A stretch of 64,000 nucleotides of DNA from Anaerolineaceae bacterium (GTDB lineage Bacteria; Chloroflexota; Anaerolineae; Aggregatilineales; Phototrophicaceae): assembly GCA_028818375.1 (NCBI GenBank), contig JAPPOB010000007.1, positions 412,490 to 476,489 on the forward strand, in the 5' to 3' direction. Below, one piece after another: positions 26,231 to 33,908 of the stretch. Under the pieces are notes generated by a model. The model saw only the letters and a list, made by a program, of their open reading frames with translations. It did no database searches and was not told where the DNA came from. Each line of letters begins with the position of its first letter. The first letter of the stretch is position 1. A program made the translations under genes and the position numbers.

Positions 26231-27430
26231 GTGAAAAGCGCCTGGATACTCTTCGCCGCCATGTTTTGCGCCAACATGGGTCATTCCGTACTGGCGCCCG
26301 TGTTGCCGCCGCTGATGCGCGAACTGGGTCTGAGCGCGCTGCAGGGCGGGCTGATTCTGACCGGCTCGTCGATCGTGTGGGTCATCTTCTGCCCCTGGTG
26401 GGGCCGGCGCAGCGACGATCTGGGCCGCAAGCGGGTCATCCTCATCGGGCTGGCGGGTTACGGGCTGGGCGCGGTGCTCTTCGCCATCTTCGTGCAGGCC
26501 GGGCTGGACGGCGTGATCGTCGGCGCGACCCTGGTGTGGCTGCTGCTGGTGGCGTCGCGCATGCTCGTGGGCGGGATGTATGCGGCGGCCGCCCCGGCCG
26601 CCCAGGCCTACGTCGCCGATATCAGCACAGGACAGCAGCGCACGGCCGCGATGGGCATTGTGTCAGCCTCCAACGGTCTGGGCGGCATGCTGGGGCCGGC
26701 GCTGGGGGCGGTGGTCCTGGGTCTGGGGATGAGCATGGTCGCGCCTATCCTGATGTCCTCCCTGATGCCGCTGCTGGGCATGCTGCTGGTCTGGCGCCTG
26801 TTGCCCCCGATTCGTTCGCCGCTGAAGCAGGGCGAACGCGCGCCGGTCCTGAGCTTTCTGGATGCGCGTCTGCTGCCCCTGATGATCATCGGTTTCTGCG
26901 CGATGCTGGTGCCGGCGGTGGTGCAGTTCACCCTCGGCTATCTGGTGCAGGACCGCTTCGGCCTGGACGCCATCGAGACCGCGAGACAGACCGGTCTGGC
27001 GGTGACGGTCAGCGGCGTGGCCCTGTTCTTCGCCCAGATGGTGCTGGTGCAGGTCCTGCGCCTTTCGCCGCTGAAGCTGCTGCGCCTGGGCATGCCGCTG
27101 GTGCTGGCTTCGCTCCTGCTGCTGATTGAAGTGACCGGTCCCACGCAGGTGATGCTGTCGATGGTGCTGCTGGGGCTGGGCGTCGGGATGGCCTTTCCGG
27201 CCTACCGCAGCGCGGTGACCTTCGCCGTGGAGCCGCACGAGCAGGGCGCGGCGGCCGGCCTGGCGAGCGCCATGCCCGGTTACAGTTACATCGTCGGGCC
27301 GGCGCTGGGCACCGCCCTCTACGGCCTGGCCCCCTTCCTGCCCTTCCTCCTGACTTCTGTGGTGATCGTGGCCGGCATCGGCGTGCTTTTCCTGCACCCG
27401 CGCACGCGGGCCTTGCAGCCCGCGATCTGA
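26231..27430 (+). CDS. MFS transporter, DHA1/TetA-like (copy 3)
   Basis: 399 residues from GTG 26231. Motif A is WWGRRSDDLGRKRVILIG; the usual K-P after R is K-R here. Closest by eye to copy 2 (LMRELGLSALQGGLILTGSSIVW is near identical in copies 1-3). Its last codons, QPAI and stop, are part of a 21-base direct repeat that brackets a 235-base inserted repeat cassette before copy 4. Confidence 0.9.
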   Translation: MKSAWILFAAMFCANMGHSVLAPVLPPLMRELGLSALQGGLILTGSSIVWVIFCPWWGRRSDDLGRKRVILIGLAGYGLGAVLFAIFVQAGLDGVIVGATLVWLLLVASRMLVGGMYAAAAPAAQAYVADISTGQQRTAAMGIVSASNGLGGMLGPALGAVVLGLGMSMVAPILMSSLMPLLGMLLVWRLLPPIRSPLKQGERAPVLSFLDARLLPLMIIGFCAMLVPAVVQFTLGYLVQDRFGLDAIETARQTGLAVTVSGVALFFAQMVLVQVLRLSPLKLLRLGMPLVLASLLLLIEVTGPTQVMLSMVLLGLGVGMAFPAYRSAVTFAVEPHEQGAAAGLASAMPGYSYIVGPALGTALYGLAPFLPFLLTSVVIVAGIGVLFLHPRTRALQPAI

Positions 27431-27668
27431 TTCGGCGCCCTTTTCCCGCCAGTCGCGGGAGCCTTTCCCACATTCGGTGGGAGCCCTTCCCGGCGGGAGA
27501 GTGGCAAGGGCGAAACCATTCACGGGCCATGAGATTCTCGTCCGGACATGGCAGTTAAAGTCCCTCTCCCTCAGGGAGAGGGGTTTGGGGTGAGGGCCGC
27601 CGAAACCCGCCAGGTGCGAAAGTCTCCTGCCGAAACTCATTTCCTGTTTGCAGCCCGCGATCTGATTC
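27413..27668. repeat. Repeat cassette bracketed by 21-bp direct repeats
   Basis: The 21 bases at 27413-27433, covering the end of MFS copy 3 and its stop, recur exactly at 27648-27668, 235 bases on. Between them lie a family-B palindromic repeat (27437-27510: TTTCCCGCC...GCGGGAGCC, then a GGTGGGAGCCC hairpin half), a family-A repeat (27562-27597: CCTCTCCCTCAGGGAGAGG followed by TTTGGGGTGAGGG), and unique sequence. The other MFS intergenic regions lack this block. Confidence 0.85.
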
Positions 27669-27679
27669 AGCCCGCTACA

Positions 27680-27729
27680 GTCCAATAGCGCGATTGGACC
27701 CAGAGTCGCCTGGGTAGAGGCGCTATCAT
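27680..27729 (+). promoter_or_regulatory. Palindromic operator plus -10 box, MFS gene 4
   Basis: Operator GTCCAATAGCG...CGATTGGACC is 21 bases (27680-27700), one shorter than its relatives, with a fully symmetric outer half GTCCAAT/ATTGGAC. TATCAT at 27724-27729 keeps the 23-base gap. Confidence 0.75.
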
Positions 27730-27771
27730 TGACGATATGCCACTGGCAACGCCACAGTCTGTGAGACATCC

Positions 27772-28971
27772 GTGAGATTCGCCTGGATCCTGTTTGGCGC
27801 GCTGTTCAGCGCCAACCTCGGCTATTCCGTGCTGGCGCCGGTGTTGCCCTCGCTGATGCGCCAGCTGGGCATGAGCGAAGTGCAGGGCGGCCTGATGCTG
27901 TCGCTGTCCTCCATCGCGTGGATCGTATGCAGCACCTGGTGGGGACGTTACAGCGACAGGCGCGGGCGCAAACCGGTCATCATGATCGGGCTGGCGGGCT
28001 ACGCGCTGGGTTCGGGCGTGTTCGCCGCGGTGATGCAGGCGGGCCTGGACGGGGTCTTCGCCAGCATCATGCTGACCTGGCTGCTGCTGGTCGGGTCGCG
28101 TCTGATGGTGGGCGCGCTCTTCTCGGCGTCCATTCCGGCCGCGCAGGCCTACGTCGCGGACGTCAGCACGGGCCGGCAACGCACGCGGGCGATGGGCATC
28201 CTGACCTCGTCGGTGGGTATGGGCAATATCATGGGCCCCGCCCTCGGCGCGCTGGTGGTGAGCGTGGGCCTGGGTCTGGTGGCGCCCCTCTTCCTGGCGG
28301 CGCTGAGCCCGCTGCTGGGCGTGTTGCTGGTCTGGCGTTTTCTGCCGGCCGTACGCCCCGTCCTGGTGCAGGGCGAGAGCGCGCCGAAACTGGGCATGTT
28401 CGACGGACGCCTGCTCCCCTTTCTGATGGTCGGCTTCTGCGCCCTGCTGGTGCTGTCGATGGTGCAATTCACCATTGGCTTTCTGGTGCAGGACCGCTTC
28501 GGCCTGGACGCCATCGAGACCACGCGCCAGACGGGGCTGGTGGTGATGGGCAGCGGGGTCTCCCTGTTGTTCACCCGCCTGGTCCTGATTCAGGTGTTTC
28601 GCCCGTCGCCGATGAAACTGCTGTGGATGGGGATGCCGCTGATGCTGGCCGCGCTGCTGCTGATGGCCTTCTCGGCAAGTCTGCTGCATTTGCTGCTGGC
28701 GATGGTGCTGCTGGGCCTGGGCATCGGGATGGTGCAGCCGGGTTTCCGCAGCGCCATCACCTTCACCGTCGAGCCGCGTGAACAGGGCGCGGCGGCCGGC
28801 CTGGCCAGCGCCATGCCGGGCTATGGTTTCCTCGTCGGGCCGGCGCTGGGCACCGGCCTGTACAGCGTGAGCCCCTTCCTGCCCTACCTGGTCACCGCGC
28901 TGGTGGTGCTGGCTGGAATCGCCGTGCTGCTGGTACATCCGGCCACCCGCTCCGTGCAACCCGCGACCTGA
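27772..28971 (+). CDS. MFS transporter, DHA1/TetA-like (copy 4)
   Basis: 399 residues from GTG 27772 (VRFAWILFGALF). Most diverged copy: QLGMSEVQGGLMLSLSSIAW in helix 2 and WWGRYSDRRGRKPVIMIG for motif A. The family C-terminal block reads FTVEPREQGAAAGLA. It has its own operator. The array ends here; 160 bases follow to the convergent glycosyltransferase gene and carry palindromic repeats. Confidence 0.9.
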   Translation: MRFAWILFGALFSANLGYSVLAPVLPSLMRQLGMSEVQGGLMLSLSSIAWIVCSTWWGRYSDRRGRKPVIMIGLAGYALGSGVFAAVMQAGLDGVFASIMLTWLLLVGSRLMVGALFSASIPAAQAYVADVSTGRQRTRAMGILTSSVGMGNIMGPALGALVVSVGLGLVAPLFLAALSPLLGVLLVWRFLPAVRPVLVQGESAPKLGMFDGRLLPFLMVGFCALLVLSMVQFTIGFLVQDRFGLDAIETTRQTGLVVMGSGVSLLFTRLVLIQVFRPSPMKLLWMGMPLMLAALLLMAFSASLLHLLLAMVLLGLGIGMVQPGFRSAITFTVEPREQGAAAGLASAMPGYGFLVGPALGTGLYSVSPFLPYLVTALVVLAGIAVLLVHPATRSVQPAT

Positions 28972-29006
28972 TTTTCCTTTGCGGCAGATGATGTGCGGGT
29001 TGTTGC

Positions 29007-29100
29007 GGGCGAAATGATCATTCGCCCCTGCGGGATGCTTCGGGCCAGAGCCCTCGCGACCCGTACACCAGTTGTTGTACGGGCGATATATCATGTCGCG
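29007..29100. repeat. Palindromic repeat mosaic with one family-C unit
   Basis: GGGCGAAATGATCATTCGCCC (near-palindrome at 29007-29027, 21 positions given here as two halves GGGCGAA and TTCGCCC) leads into a family-C unit (GGGATGCTTCGGGC), then a CCGTACA...TGTACGG hairpin and a GGGCGATA...ATGTCG palindrome. It sits between two converging genes, where it may act as a bidirectional terminator. Confidence 0.7.
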
Positions 29101-29132
29101 CGCCTCACTGGCTTTTTCAGAGCAAACCAGGT

Positions 29133-30089
29133 TCAGCGCCAGCGCGGCGGGTTCGTCCGTCGCCGCTGCCAGAGGCCGAGCGGCCAGCCGGTCATCTTGG
29201 CGATGTCGCCCGTCGCGCGGATGAGCGGCAGCAGCGGCAGGGCCGCCAGCCAACGCTTGCCGCCACGCATTTGCCAGAGTCTCTGCAGCGGACGCGCCAG
29301 ACAGGCCAGGCCCGCCAGCACCAGGATTCCCCACCAGAGGGGATGCAGCAGCGCGCCGGCGAGTAGCAGCAGCGGCAGGATCAGCAGATAGGCAGCGTAG
29401 CGCAGCAGGTGACGCTTCGTCCACAGGCCGGCGAGGCCGTCGCCGCGGGCGTAAAGCGCGTACTGGCGGAAGAAAGCCGGCAGCGAGGGGCGCGGGCGGA
29501 AGTGTGCGATGGCCTGCGGCGCGAAGACGAAGGGGCCGCAGCGCTGGCGCAGGCGCAGGTCGAAGACCAGGTCCTCGCAGTGATCGAGCCATTCGGGGTA
29601 ACCGCCGACGGCCTTCCAGGCGTCCCGGCGGAAGGCCACGCTGCGGCTGCTGGGCAGGAAGCGGCGCCCGTCGATTTCGCCGACCCCCGGCAGGGTCGTG
29701 GCGCCGAGGGCCAGCTCGAAGGTGTTCCGCGGGTCGGCGCGGAAGAAGCCGGCCACGGCGACGGCCTCCGGGTCCGCCAGCAAGGGTTCGCTCAGATGTT
29801 GCAGCCAGTCCGGCGCGAGGCGCACGCCGGCATCGGTGACGGCGATGAGCTCGCCGCGGGCGGCGTTGATGGCGAGGTTGCGGCCGCGACTGATGTTGCA
29901 GCCGGGTTCGCCGAGCAGGCGCAGCGGCAGACGGTCCAGGTAGCTTTCGATGATAGCGCTCGTGTCATCCGTGCTGCCGCCGTCGACGATGACGATCTCG
30001 TCCGGCGGGCGGGTCTGCTGCAGCAGGGAGTCCAGCAGGGCGGGCAGGCTGGCGCCTTCGTTGCGCACGGTCAGGATGAGCGAGATCAT
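29133..30089 (-). CDS. Family 2 glycosyltransferase
   Basis: 318 residues from the ATG at 30089, which gives the canonical GT2 opening MISLILTVRNEGASL. The GT-A features are VDGGSTDDT near residue 37, SRGRNLAINAARGE, and the D-x-D-like TDAG. A second half with EDLVFDLRLRQR (the acceptor-binding ED-x-D region) is followed by a pair of hydrophobic segments near 235-275, so it is membrane-attached. It transfers a nucleotide-activated sugar to an unknown acceptor. Upstream ATGs at 30110 and 30116 are possible starts. Stands alone between repeat blocks. Confidence 0.88.
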   Translation of the reverse strand: MISLILTVRNEGASLPALLDSLLQQTRPPDEIVIVDGGSTDDTSAIIESYLDRLPLRLLGEPGCNISRGRNLAINAARGELIAVTDAGVRLAPDWLQHLSEPLLADPEAVAVAGFFRADPRNTFELALGATTLPGVGEIDGRRFLPSSRSVAFRRDAWKAVGGYPEWLDHCEDLVFDLRLRQRCGPFVFAPQAIAHFRPRPSLPAFFRQYALYARGDGLAGLWTKRHLLRYAAYLLILPLLLLAGALLHPLWWGILVLAGLACLARPLQRLWQMRGGKRWLAALPLLPLIRATGDIAKMTGWPLGLWQRRRTNPPRWR

Positions 30090-30146
30090 GGGGCGAGTAT
30101 ACTCTTCCATAGCCATGGCAATGTGTCGGGGAGGCCGCGCATGGTG

Positions 30147-30222
30147 CGCCCTTTTCCCGTCCCGGGGGACGGGAGCCTTTCCCACCTTCGGTGGGAGCCC
30201 CAACGTCAGGGAGAGAGGGAGA
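30147..30222. repeat. Family-B palindromic repeat
   Basis: CCCTTTTCCCGTCCCGGGGG and the following GGGAGCC...CCACCTTCGGTGGGAGCC form two stacked hairpins (GTCCC/GGGAC and CCCACC/GGTGGG around TTCG). Ends with a partial family-A stretch CAGGGAGAGAGGGAG. Almost the same sequence occurs in frame inside the E2 gene at 38037-38117. Confidence 0.8.
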
Positions 30223-30287
30223 AAACGCTTGCCTGGATCAGTTACGGGTTTGGACTGAGGAACTCGAAATCTTGAAGGAGGCCGCGC

Positions 30288-30530
30288 ATGTGTCGCAATA
30301 TTCGCAGGCTCTACAACTGTGATCCGCCGGTGGAGGCGGAGGAAGTGCGCGCCTCGGCGCTGCAGTTCGTGCGCAAGGTCAGCGGCTACCGTGTGCCCTC
30401 GCGCGTGAACGAGGCGGCCTTCGAACGGGCGGTGGACGAGGTGACGGCTGCGACGGAACGGCTGCTGGCGACGCTGGAAACGAAGGCGGCGCCACGCGCA
30501 CGGCAATGGCCGGAGCGGCGGGCGACATGA
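30288..30530 (+). CDS. DUF2277 domain protein
   Basis: An 80-residue protein matching DUF2277 across its length: MCRNIRRLYNCDPPVEAEEV, ALQFVRKVSGYRVPSRVNE, AFERAVDEVTAATERLL. The family is common in actinobacteria and Chloroflexota; its function is unknown. The invariant N-terminal M-C-R-N-I supports the ATG at 30288, and GAAGGAGG lies upstream. The last two codons and the TGA stop come from a GGGCGACATGA palindrome of the following repeat block, so the repeat has reset the C-terminus. Confidence 0.88.
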   Translation: MCRNIRRLYNCDPPVEAEEVRASALQFVRKVSGYRVPSRVNEAAFERAVDEVTAATERLLATLETKAAPRARQWPERRAT

Positions 30531-30722
30531 TATGTCGTCCCTACATCGCTGTTGGGCGTTCCCGGTGACACGGCGGGCGACATGATATTTCGCCCCTGCG
30601 GGATGCTTCGAGCTTGCGCTCTCGCTACCCGTACATCACCTGGTGTACGGACGAATGATCCATTCGCCCGCAGCGCCCCCAAAAAACCTGGTGCAGGGGC
30701 GACTTGTCAAGTCGCCCGCGGC
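30520..30722. repeat. Palindromic repeat mosaic (REP-like) before SDR copy 1
   Basis: Contains, in order, a GGCGACATGATATGTCG palindrome overlapping the DUF2277 stop, a second GGGCGACATGATATTTCG, a family-C unit (GGGATGCTTCGAGCTTGCGC), a CCGTACA...TGTACGG hairpin and a near-perfect GGGCGACTTG/CAAGTCGCCC palindrome. No coding potential. Confidence 0.75.
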
Positions 30723-30731
30723 AACCCGTCT

Positions 30732-30760
30732 TTGACTGCCAGGGCCTGGCTGGCTACCAT
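30732..30760 (+). promoter_or_regulatory. Sigma70-type promoter of SDR copy 1
   Basis: TTGACT (30732-30737), 17-base spacer, TACCAT (30755-30760). The same arrangement stands before the second SDR copy, so the promoter was duplicated with the gene. Confidence 0.6.
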
Positions 30761-30795
30761 CGGCGGGCACACAAATGGCGCGGGAGAGGACGATT

Positions 30796-31542
30796 ATGGG
30801 ACGGCTGGCGGGCAAGCGGGCGATTGTCACCGGAGGCGCGCAGGGGTTGGGAAGGGCGACCGCGCTGCGCTTTGCCGAAGAGGGCGCGCAGCTGCTGCTC
30901 ACCGACGTAAAGGCCGACGCGGTCACGGCGGTGGCCGGGGAAATCAGGGCGGCGGGCGGCAGGGCCCACGCGCTGCAGGCGGACGTCAGTGCGGCGGCCG
31001 ACGCGGAGCGCACGGTCGCGGCGGCTGTTGAGCATCTCGGCGGTCTGGACGTCCTGGTGAACAACGCCGGCGTCATGGGCTACGGGACGGTGGCGACGGC
31101 GACGGACGCCGACTGGCAACGCATCATCGGCATCAACCTGCACGGGGTCTTCCTGTGCTCGCGCGCGGCGATCCCGGTTATGGCGCAGGGCGGTGGCGGC
31201 AGCATCGTCTGCATTTCCTCCATTTCGGGTCTGCTGGCCCAGCCGAACCAGGCGATCTACAACGCCAGCAAGCACGGCGTGATCGGCCTGGTGCGCTGCA
31301 TGGCGCTGGACCACGCGGCGGAGGGCATCCGCGTCAACGCGGTCTGTCCGGGCATGATGCTCACGCCGATGCTGACGCATCTGCCGGAAGAACAACTGGC
31401 GGGCTATGCCCAGGCCAACATGCTCAAACGCGGCGGCGACCCTGCCGAGGTCGCGCAACTGGTGCTCTTCCTCGCCAGCGACGAGGCCTCCTACGTGACG
31501 GGCGCGGTGATCCCCGCCGACGGCGGCGAATCGGCAAAATAA
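30796..31542 (+). CDS. Short-chain dehydrogenase/reductase (tandem copy 1)
   Basis: 248 residues. SDR motifs: TGGAQGLG near residue 13, NNAGVMG, catalytic serine in SSISG and YNASK. Ends TGAVIPADGGESAK in the FabG manner. The ATG at 30796 follows GGAGAGGACGATT; the longer frame start lacks a ribosome site. It shares most of its sequence and its promoter with copy 2 (31785). The pair stands at the head of the long plus-strand catabolic run, so oxidation of a sugar or hydroxyacid is likely; the exact substrate is not visible. Confidence 0.9.
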   Translation: MGRLAGKRAIVTGGAQGLGRATALRFAEEGAQLLLTDVKADAVTAVAGEIRAAGGRAHALQADVSAAADAERTVAAAVEHLGGLDVLVNNAGVMGYGTVATATDADWQRIIGINLHGVFLCSRAAIPVMAQGGGGSIVCISSISGLLAQPNQAIYNASKHGVIGLVRCMALDHAAEGIRVNAVCPGMMLTPMLTHLPEEQLAGYAQANMLKRGGDPAEVAQLVLFLASDEASYVTGAVIPADGGESAK

Positions 31543-31555
31543 CCGGGCGTCGTGG

Positions 31556-31690
31556 CGGGCGACATGGTATGTCACCCGTACATCGCCCGTTGCAGGGGTA
31601 GCGAGAGTGCAAGCTCGAAGCATCCCGCAGGGACGGATAATCAATTCGCCTGCTGTAGGGGCGATTTATCAAATCGCCCGCACCAACCCG
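31556..31690. repeat. Palindromic repeat mosaic with an inverted family-C unit
   Basis: Same parts as the block before SDR copy 1 but in different order: a GGGCGACATGGTATGTC palindrome, then an inverted family-C unit (GCAAGCTCGAAGCATCCC), then GGGCGATTT/AAATCGCCC. The block was therefore not simply copied along with the SDR gene. Confidence 0.75.
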
Positions 31691-31720
31691 CAAATCATCC
31701 ACTGCAGGAGATGCGCGTCT

Positions 31721-31749
31721 TTGACAGCCAGGGCGGCACTGGCTACCAT
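31721..31749 (+). promoter_or_regulatory. Sigma70-type promoter of SDR copy 2
   Basis: TTGACA (perfect -35, 31721-31726), 17-base spacer, TACCAT (31744-31749); start codon 35 bases downstream. Confidence 0.65.
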
Positions 31750-31784
31750 CAGCAGCCACATTAATGGTGGCGGAGAGGACGATT

Positions 31785-32531
31785 GTGGGACGACTGGCGG
31801 GCAAACGGGCCATCGTCACCGGCGCTGGATCGGGGCTGGGCCGCGCGACCTCCCTGCTATTCGCAGAGCAGGGCGCCCGTGTGCTGGTCAACGACATAAA
31901 CGCCGACAGCGCCGCGGCGGTCGCTGCGGAAATCACAGCGGCGGGCGGCGAGGCCCAGGCGCTGCAGGCCGACGTCAGCCAGGCGGCCGACGCGGAGCGC
32001 CTGGTGGCGGGCGCCGTCGAGCACTTCGGTGGCCTGGACGTGCTGGTCAACAACGCCGGCGTCTTCCGTCAGGGTACGGTGGCGCAGGCGACGGATGACG
32101 ACTGGGAATACATCATCGGCATCAACCTTTACGGTGTTTTCGCCTGTTCCCGCGCCGCGCTCCCGGTCATGGCGCAGGGCGGCGGGGGCAGCATCGTCTG
32201 CGTCTCCTCCACTTCCGGCGTGATCGGGCAGGAATTTCAGGCGATCTACAACACCAGCAAGCACGGCGTGATTGGCCTGGTGCGCTGCATGGCGGCGGAC
32301 CACGCGGCGGAGGGCATCCGCGTCAACGCCGTCTGCCCGGGCCTGATGCTCACGCCCCTGCTGGCGCATTTCTCGGAAGAGGATTACGTGGTCGCTGCGG
32401 CCAAAAGCATGTTGAACCGCGGCAGCGACCCCGCCGAAATCGCGCAACTGGTGCTTTTCCTCGCCAGCGACGAGGCCTCCTATGTTACCGGCACGGCCAT
32501 GCTGGCGGATGGCGGGGAGACCGCGCGCTGA
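31785..32531 (+). CDS. Short-chain dehydrogenase/reductase (tandem copy 2)
   Basis: 248 residues, starting at GTG 31785, which aligns with the ATG of copy 1 behind the same GGAGAGGACGATT. Motifs: TGAGSGLG, NNAGVFR, SSTSG, YNTSK, end TGTAMLADGGETAR. Differences from copy 1 cluster in the substrate loop (LLAHFSEEDYVVAAAKSML versus MLTHLPEEQLAGYAQANML), which suggests different substrates. The next gene follows after 61 bases. Confidence 0.9.
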   Translation: MGRLAGKRAIVTGAGSGLGRATSLLFAEQGARVLVNDINADSAAAVAAEITAAGGEAQALQADVSQAADAERLVAGAVEHFGGLDVLVNNAGVFRQGTVAQATDDDWEYIIGINLYGVFACSRAALPVMAQGGGGSIVCVSSTSGVIGQEFQAIYNTSKHGVIGLVRCMAADHAAEGIRVNAVCPGLMLTPLLAHFSEEDYVVAAAKSMLNRGSDPAEIAQLVLFLASDEASYVTGTAMLADGGETAR

Positions 32532-32592
32532 GACGGGCCCCTGGCGTCCGCCGGAAGACGCTGTACCAGGCTGTTATTGAAAGGGACTGACG

Positions 32593-33405
32593 ATGCGCGA
32601 CGTGGCGTTCTGGCCCAAAAAGTTTCTTGACGAGGTGGAAGGCGCGAGGGTGACACAGGGCGCGTTGCTGCACGCGCTGGGCGGCCCCAGCTTCGCTTGG
32701 CGCACGCCGCAGGTGCTGGCCTGGATCGACCCCTATTTCTACGGCACGCCCGATGACTCTGTGCCGGACGCCTACCGCGCCGTGCCGATCTCCATCAAAC
32801 CCGACGAGGTCGGCGCCGGCGACATCATCTTCTCGACGCACGACCACGTCGACCACTGCCACGAGGGCTCGCTGCTGCCGATGCTGGCCAATACAGAGGC
32901 CTTCTGCATCGCGCCGCCCTCCTCGGCCCGGCTGATGCGCGGCTTCGGCATCCCCGACGCGCGCATCCGCGAGGTCAAACCCGGCGACAGCATCAGCCAT
33001 CGTGACCTGACGGTCCGCGTTTACCCCTCCTACGATCCCAACGAGCCCCTGGCCGTCTCCTACATTCTGGACAGCGGCGGGACGACCTTCTTCGTCTCGG
33101 GCGATACCTCCGACGGGCCGGCGCTGGCGGAGGTCGGCGAGCGCGAGGCGCCCGACTACGCCCTGCTGGCCTTCGGCCGCACCTGGTACATGGACGAGGC
33201 GGAGATGTTGCGGGTGGCGTCGATCCTGCGTCCCGGCACGCTGCTGCCCTTCCACTGGGAGTTCTGGCGCAACCACACCGGCGACATCGTCAAATTCTTC
33301 GAGTTGTATTTCAGTCAGAAGCCGGATTTCGACGTGAAGATCCTGAGCATCGGCGACTCGCTGCACATGGGCGGCCGGGCACCGGACAAGGGGAGCAGAA
33401 GATGA
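32593..33405 (+). CDS. MBL-fold metallo-hydrolase (UlaG-like)
   Basis: 270 residues. The metal-binding motif appears as STHDHVDHCHEGSLL (T-H-D-H-V-D-H), with the later ligands in FVSGDTSDG and a final LPFHWEFW histidine. The arrangement resembles UlaG-type L-ascorbate-6-phosphate lactonases more than beta-lactamases, so a lactonase or related hydrolase step is possible. No signal peptide. It overlaps the following VOC gene by 4 bases (ATGA). Beside two SDRs, an SDR-then-lactonase oxidation of a sugar is an attractive but unproven reading. Confidence 0.8.
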   Translation: MRDVAFWPKKFLDEVEGARVTQGALLHALGGPSFAWRTPQVLAWIDPYFYGTPDDSVPDAYRAVPISIKPDEVGAGDIIFSTHDHVDHCHEGSLLPMLANTEAFCIAPPSSARLMRGFGIPDARIREVKPGDSISHRDLTVRVYPSYDPNEPLAVSYILDSGGTTFFVSGDTSDGPALAEVGEREAPDYALLAFGRTWYMDEAEMLRVASILRPGTLLPFHWEFWRNHTGDIVKFFELYFSQKPDFDVKILSIGDSLHMGGRAPDKGSRR

Positions 33406-33908
33406 CTGTCACTATCGACCACGTGGCGCTGATGGTCAGCGACCTTGAGCGCTCACGCGAATTCTATTGCGACCTGCTGGGCCTGGAGGTCGTTTCGCCG
33501 GAAGAACACAACGACGGCCCCATCTCCGAGATGGTGGCCATGGAGCGCGTGCACATGCGCGAGTATCGCCTGCGCGCGCCCGGCGGCGTCAATGGCCACA
33601 CGCGCAGCGCCGGGCAGGGCTTCACCTTCGACCTGATTCAGTGGATACACCCCGAGAGCCCGGTTGGCCGGGTCCCGATTCACCACGTGCCCTCCGCGCA
33701 CATCTGCTTCGGCGTGGAGGACGTGCCGGCGACCTGGGAGAAGTTGCGCGCGGCGGGCGTCGAGATCGTCTCGCCGCCGGTGCGCTTCGAGGGCGAGGGC
33801 GAGTGGCACGTGCTCTTCTTCTACGATCCGGACGGCAACCTGCTGGAACTGAACGAAATCGGCACGGGGCAGCAGGTGCCGCATGACTTCGACTGGACGG
33901 AGGCTTGA
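33402..33908 (+). CDS. VOC (glyoxalase/dioxygenase fold) protein
   Basis: 168 residues with two beta-alpha-beta-beta-beta halves: IDHVALMVSDLERSREFYCDL at the start and HICFGVEDVPATWEKL midway, ending FFYDPDGNLLELNE. Likely metal ligands are the H in IDHVAL, the H of SAHICFG and the E of LLELNE. Members include glyoxalase I, methylmalonyl-CoA epimerase and extradiol dioxygenases; this one cannot be placed further. Overlaps both its neighbours (ATGA with the hydrolase, TGATG with rmuC). Confidence 0.85.
   Translation: MTVTIDHVALMVSDLERSREFYCDLLGLEVVSPEEHNDGPISEMVAMERVHMREYRLRAPGGVNGHTRSAGQGFTFDLIQWIHPESPVGRVPIHHVPSAHICFGVEDVPATWEKLRAAGVEIVSPPVRFEGEGEWHVLFFYDPDGNLLELNEIGTGQQVPHDFDWTEA

Noticed and set aside
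27667..29592. 641-codon minus-strand frame across MFS copy 4 and the glycosyltransferase end
   Set aside because: It spans two real genes and repeat blocks and has no recognisable domain.
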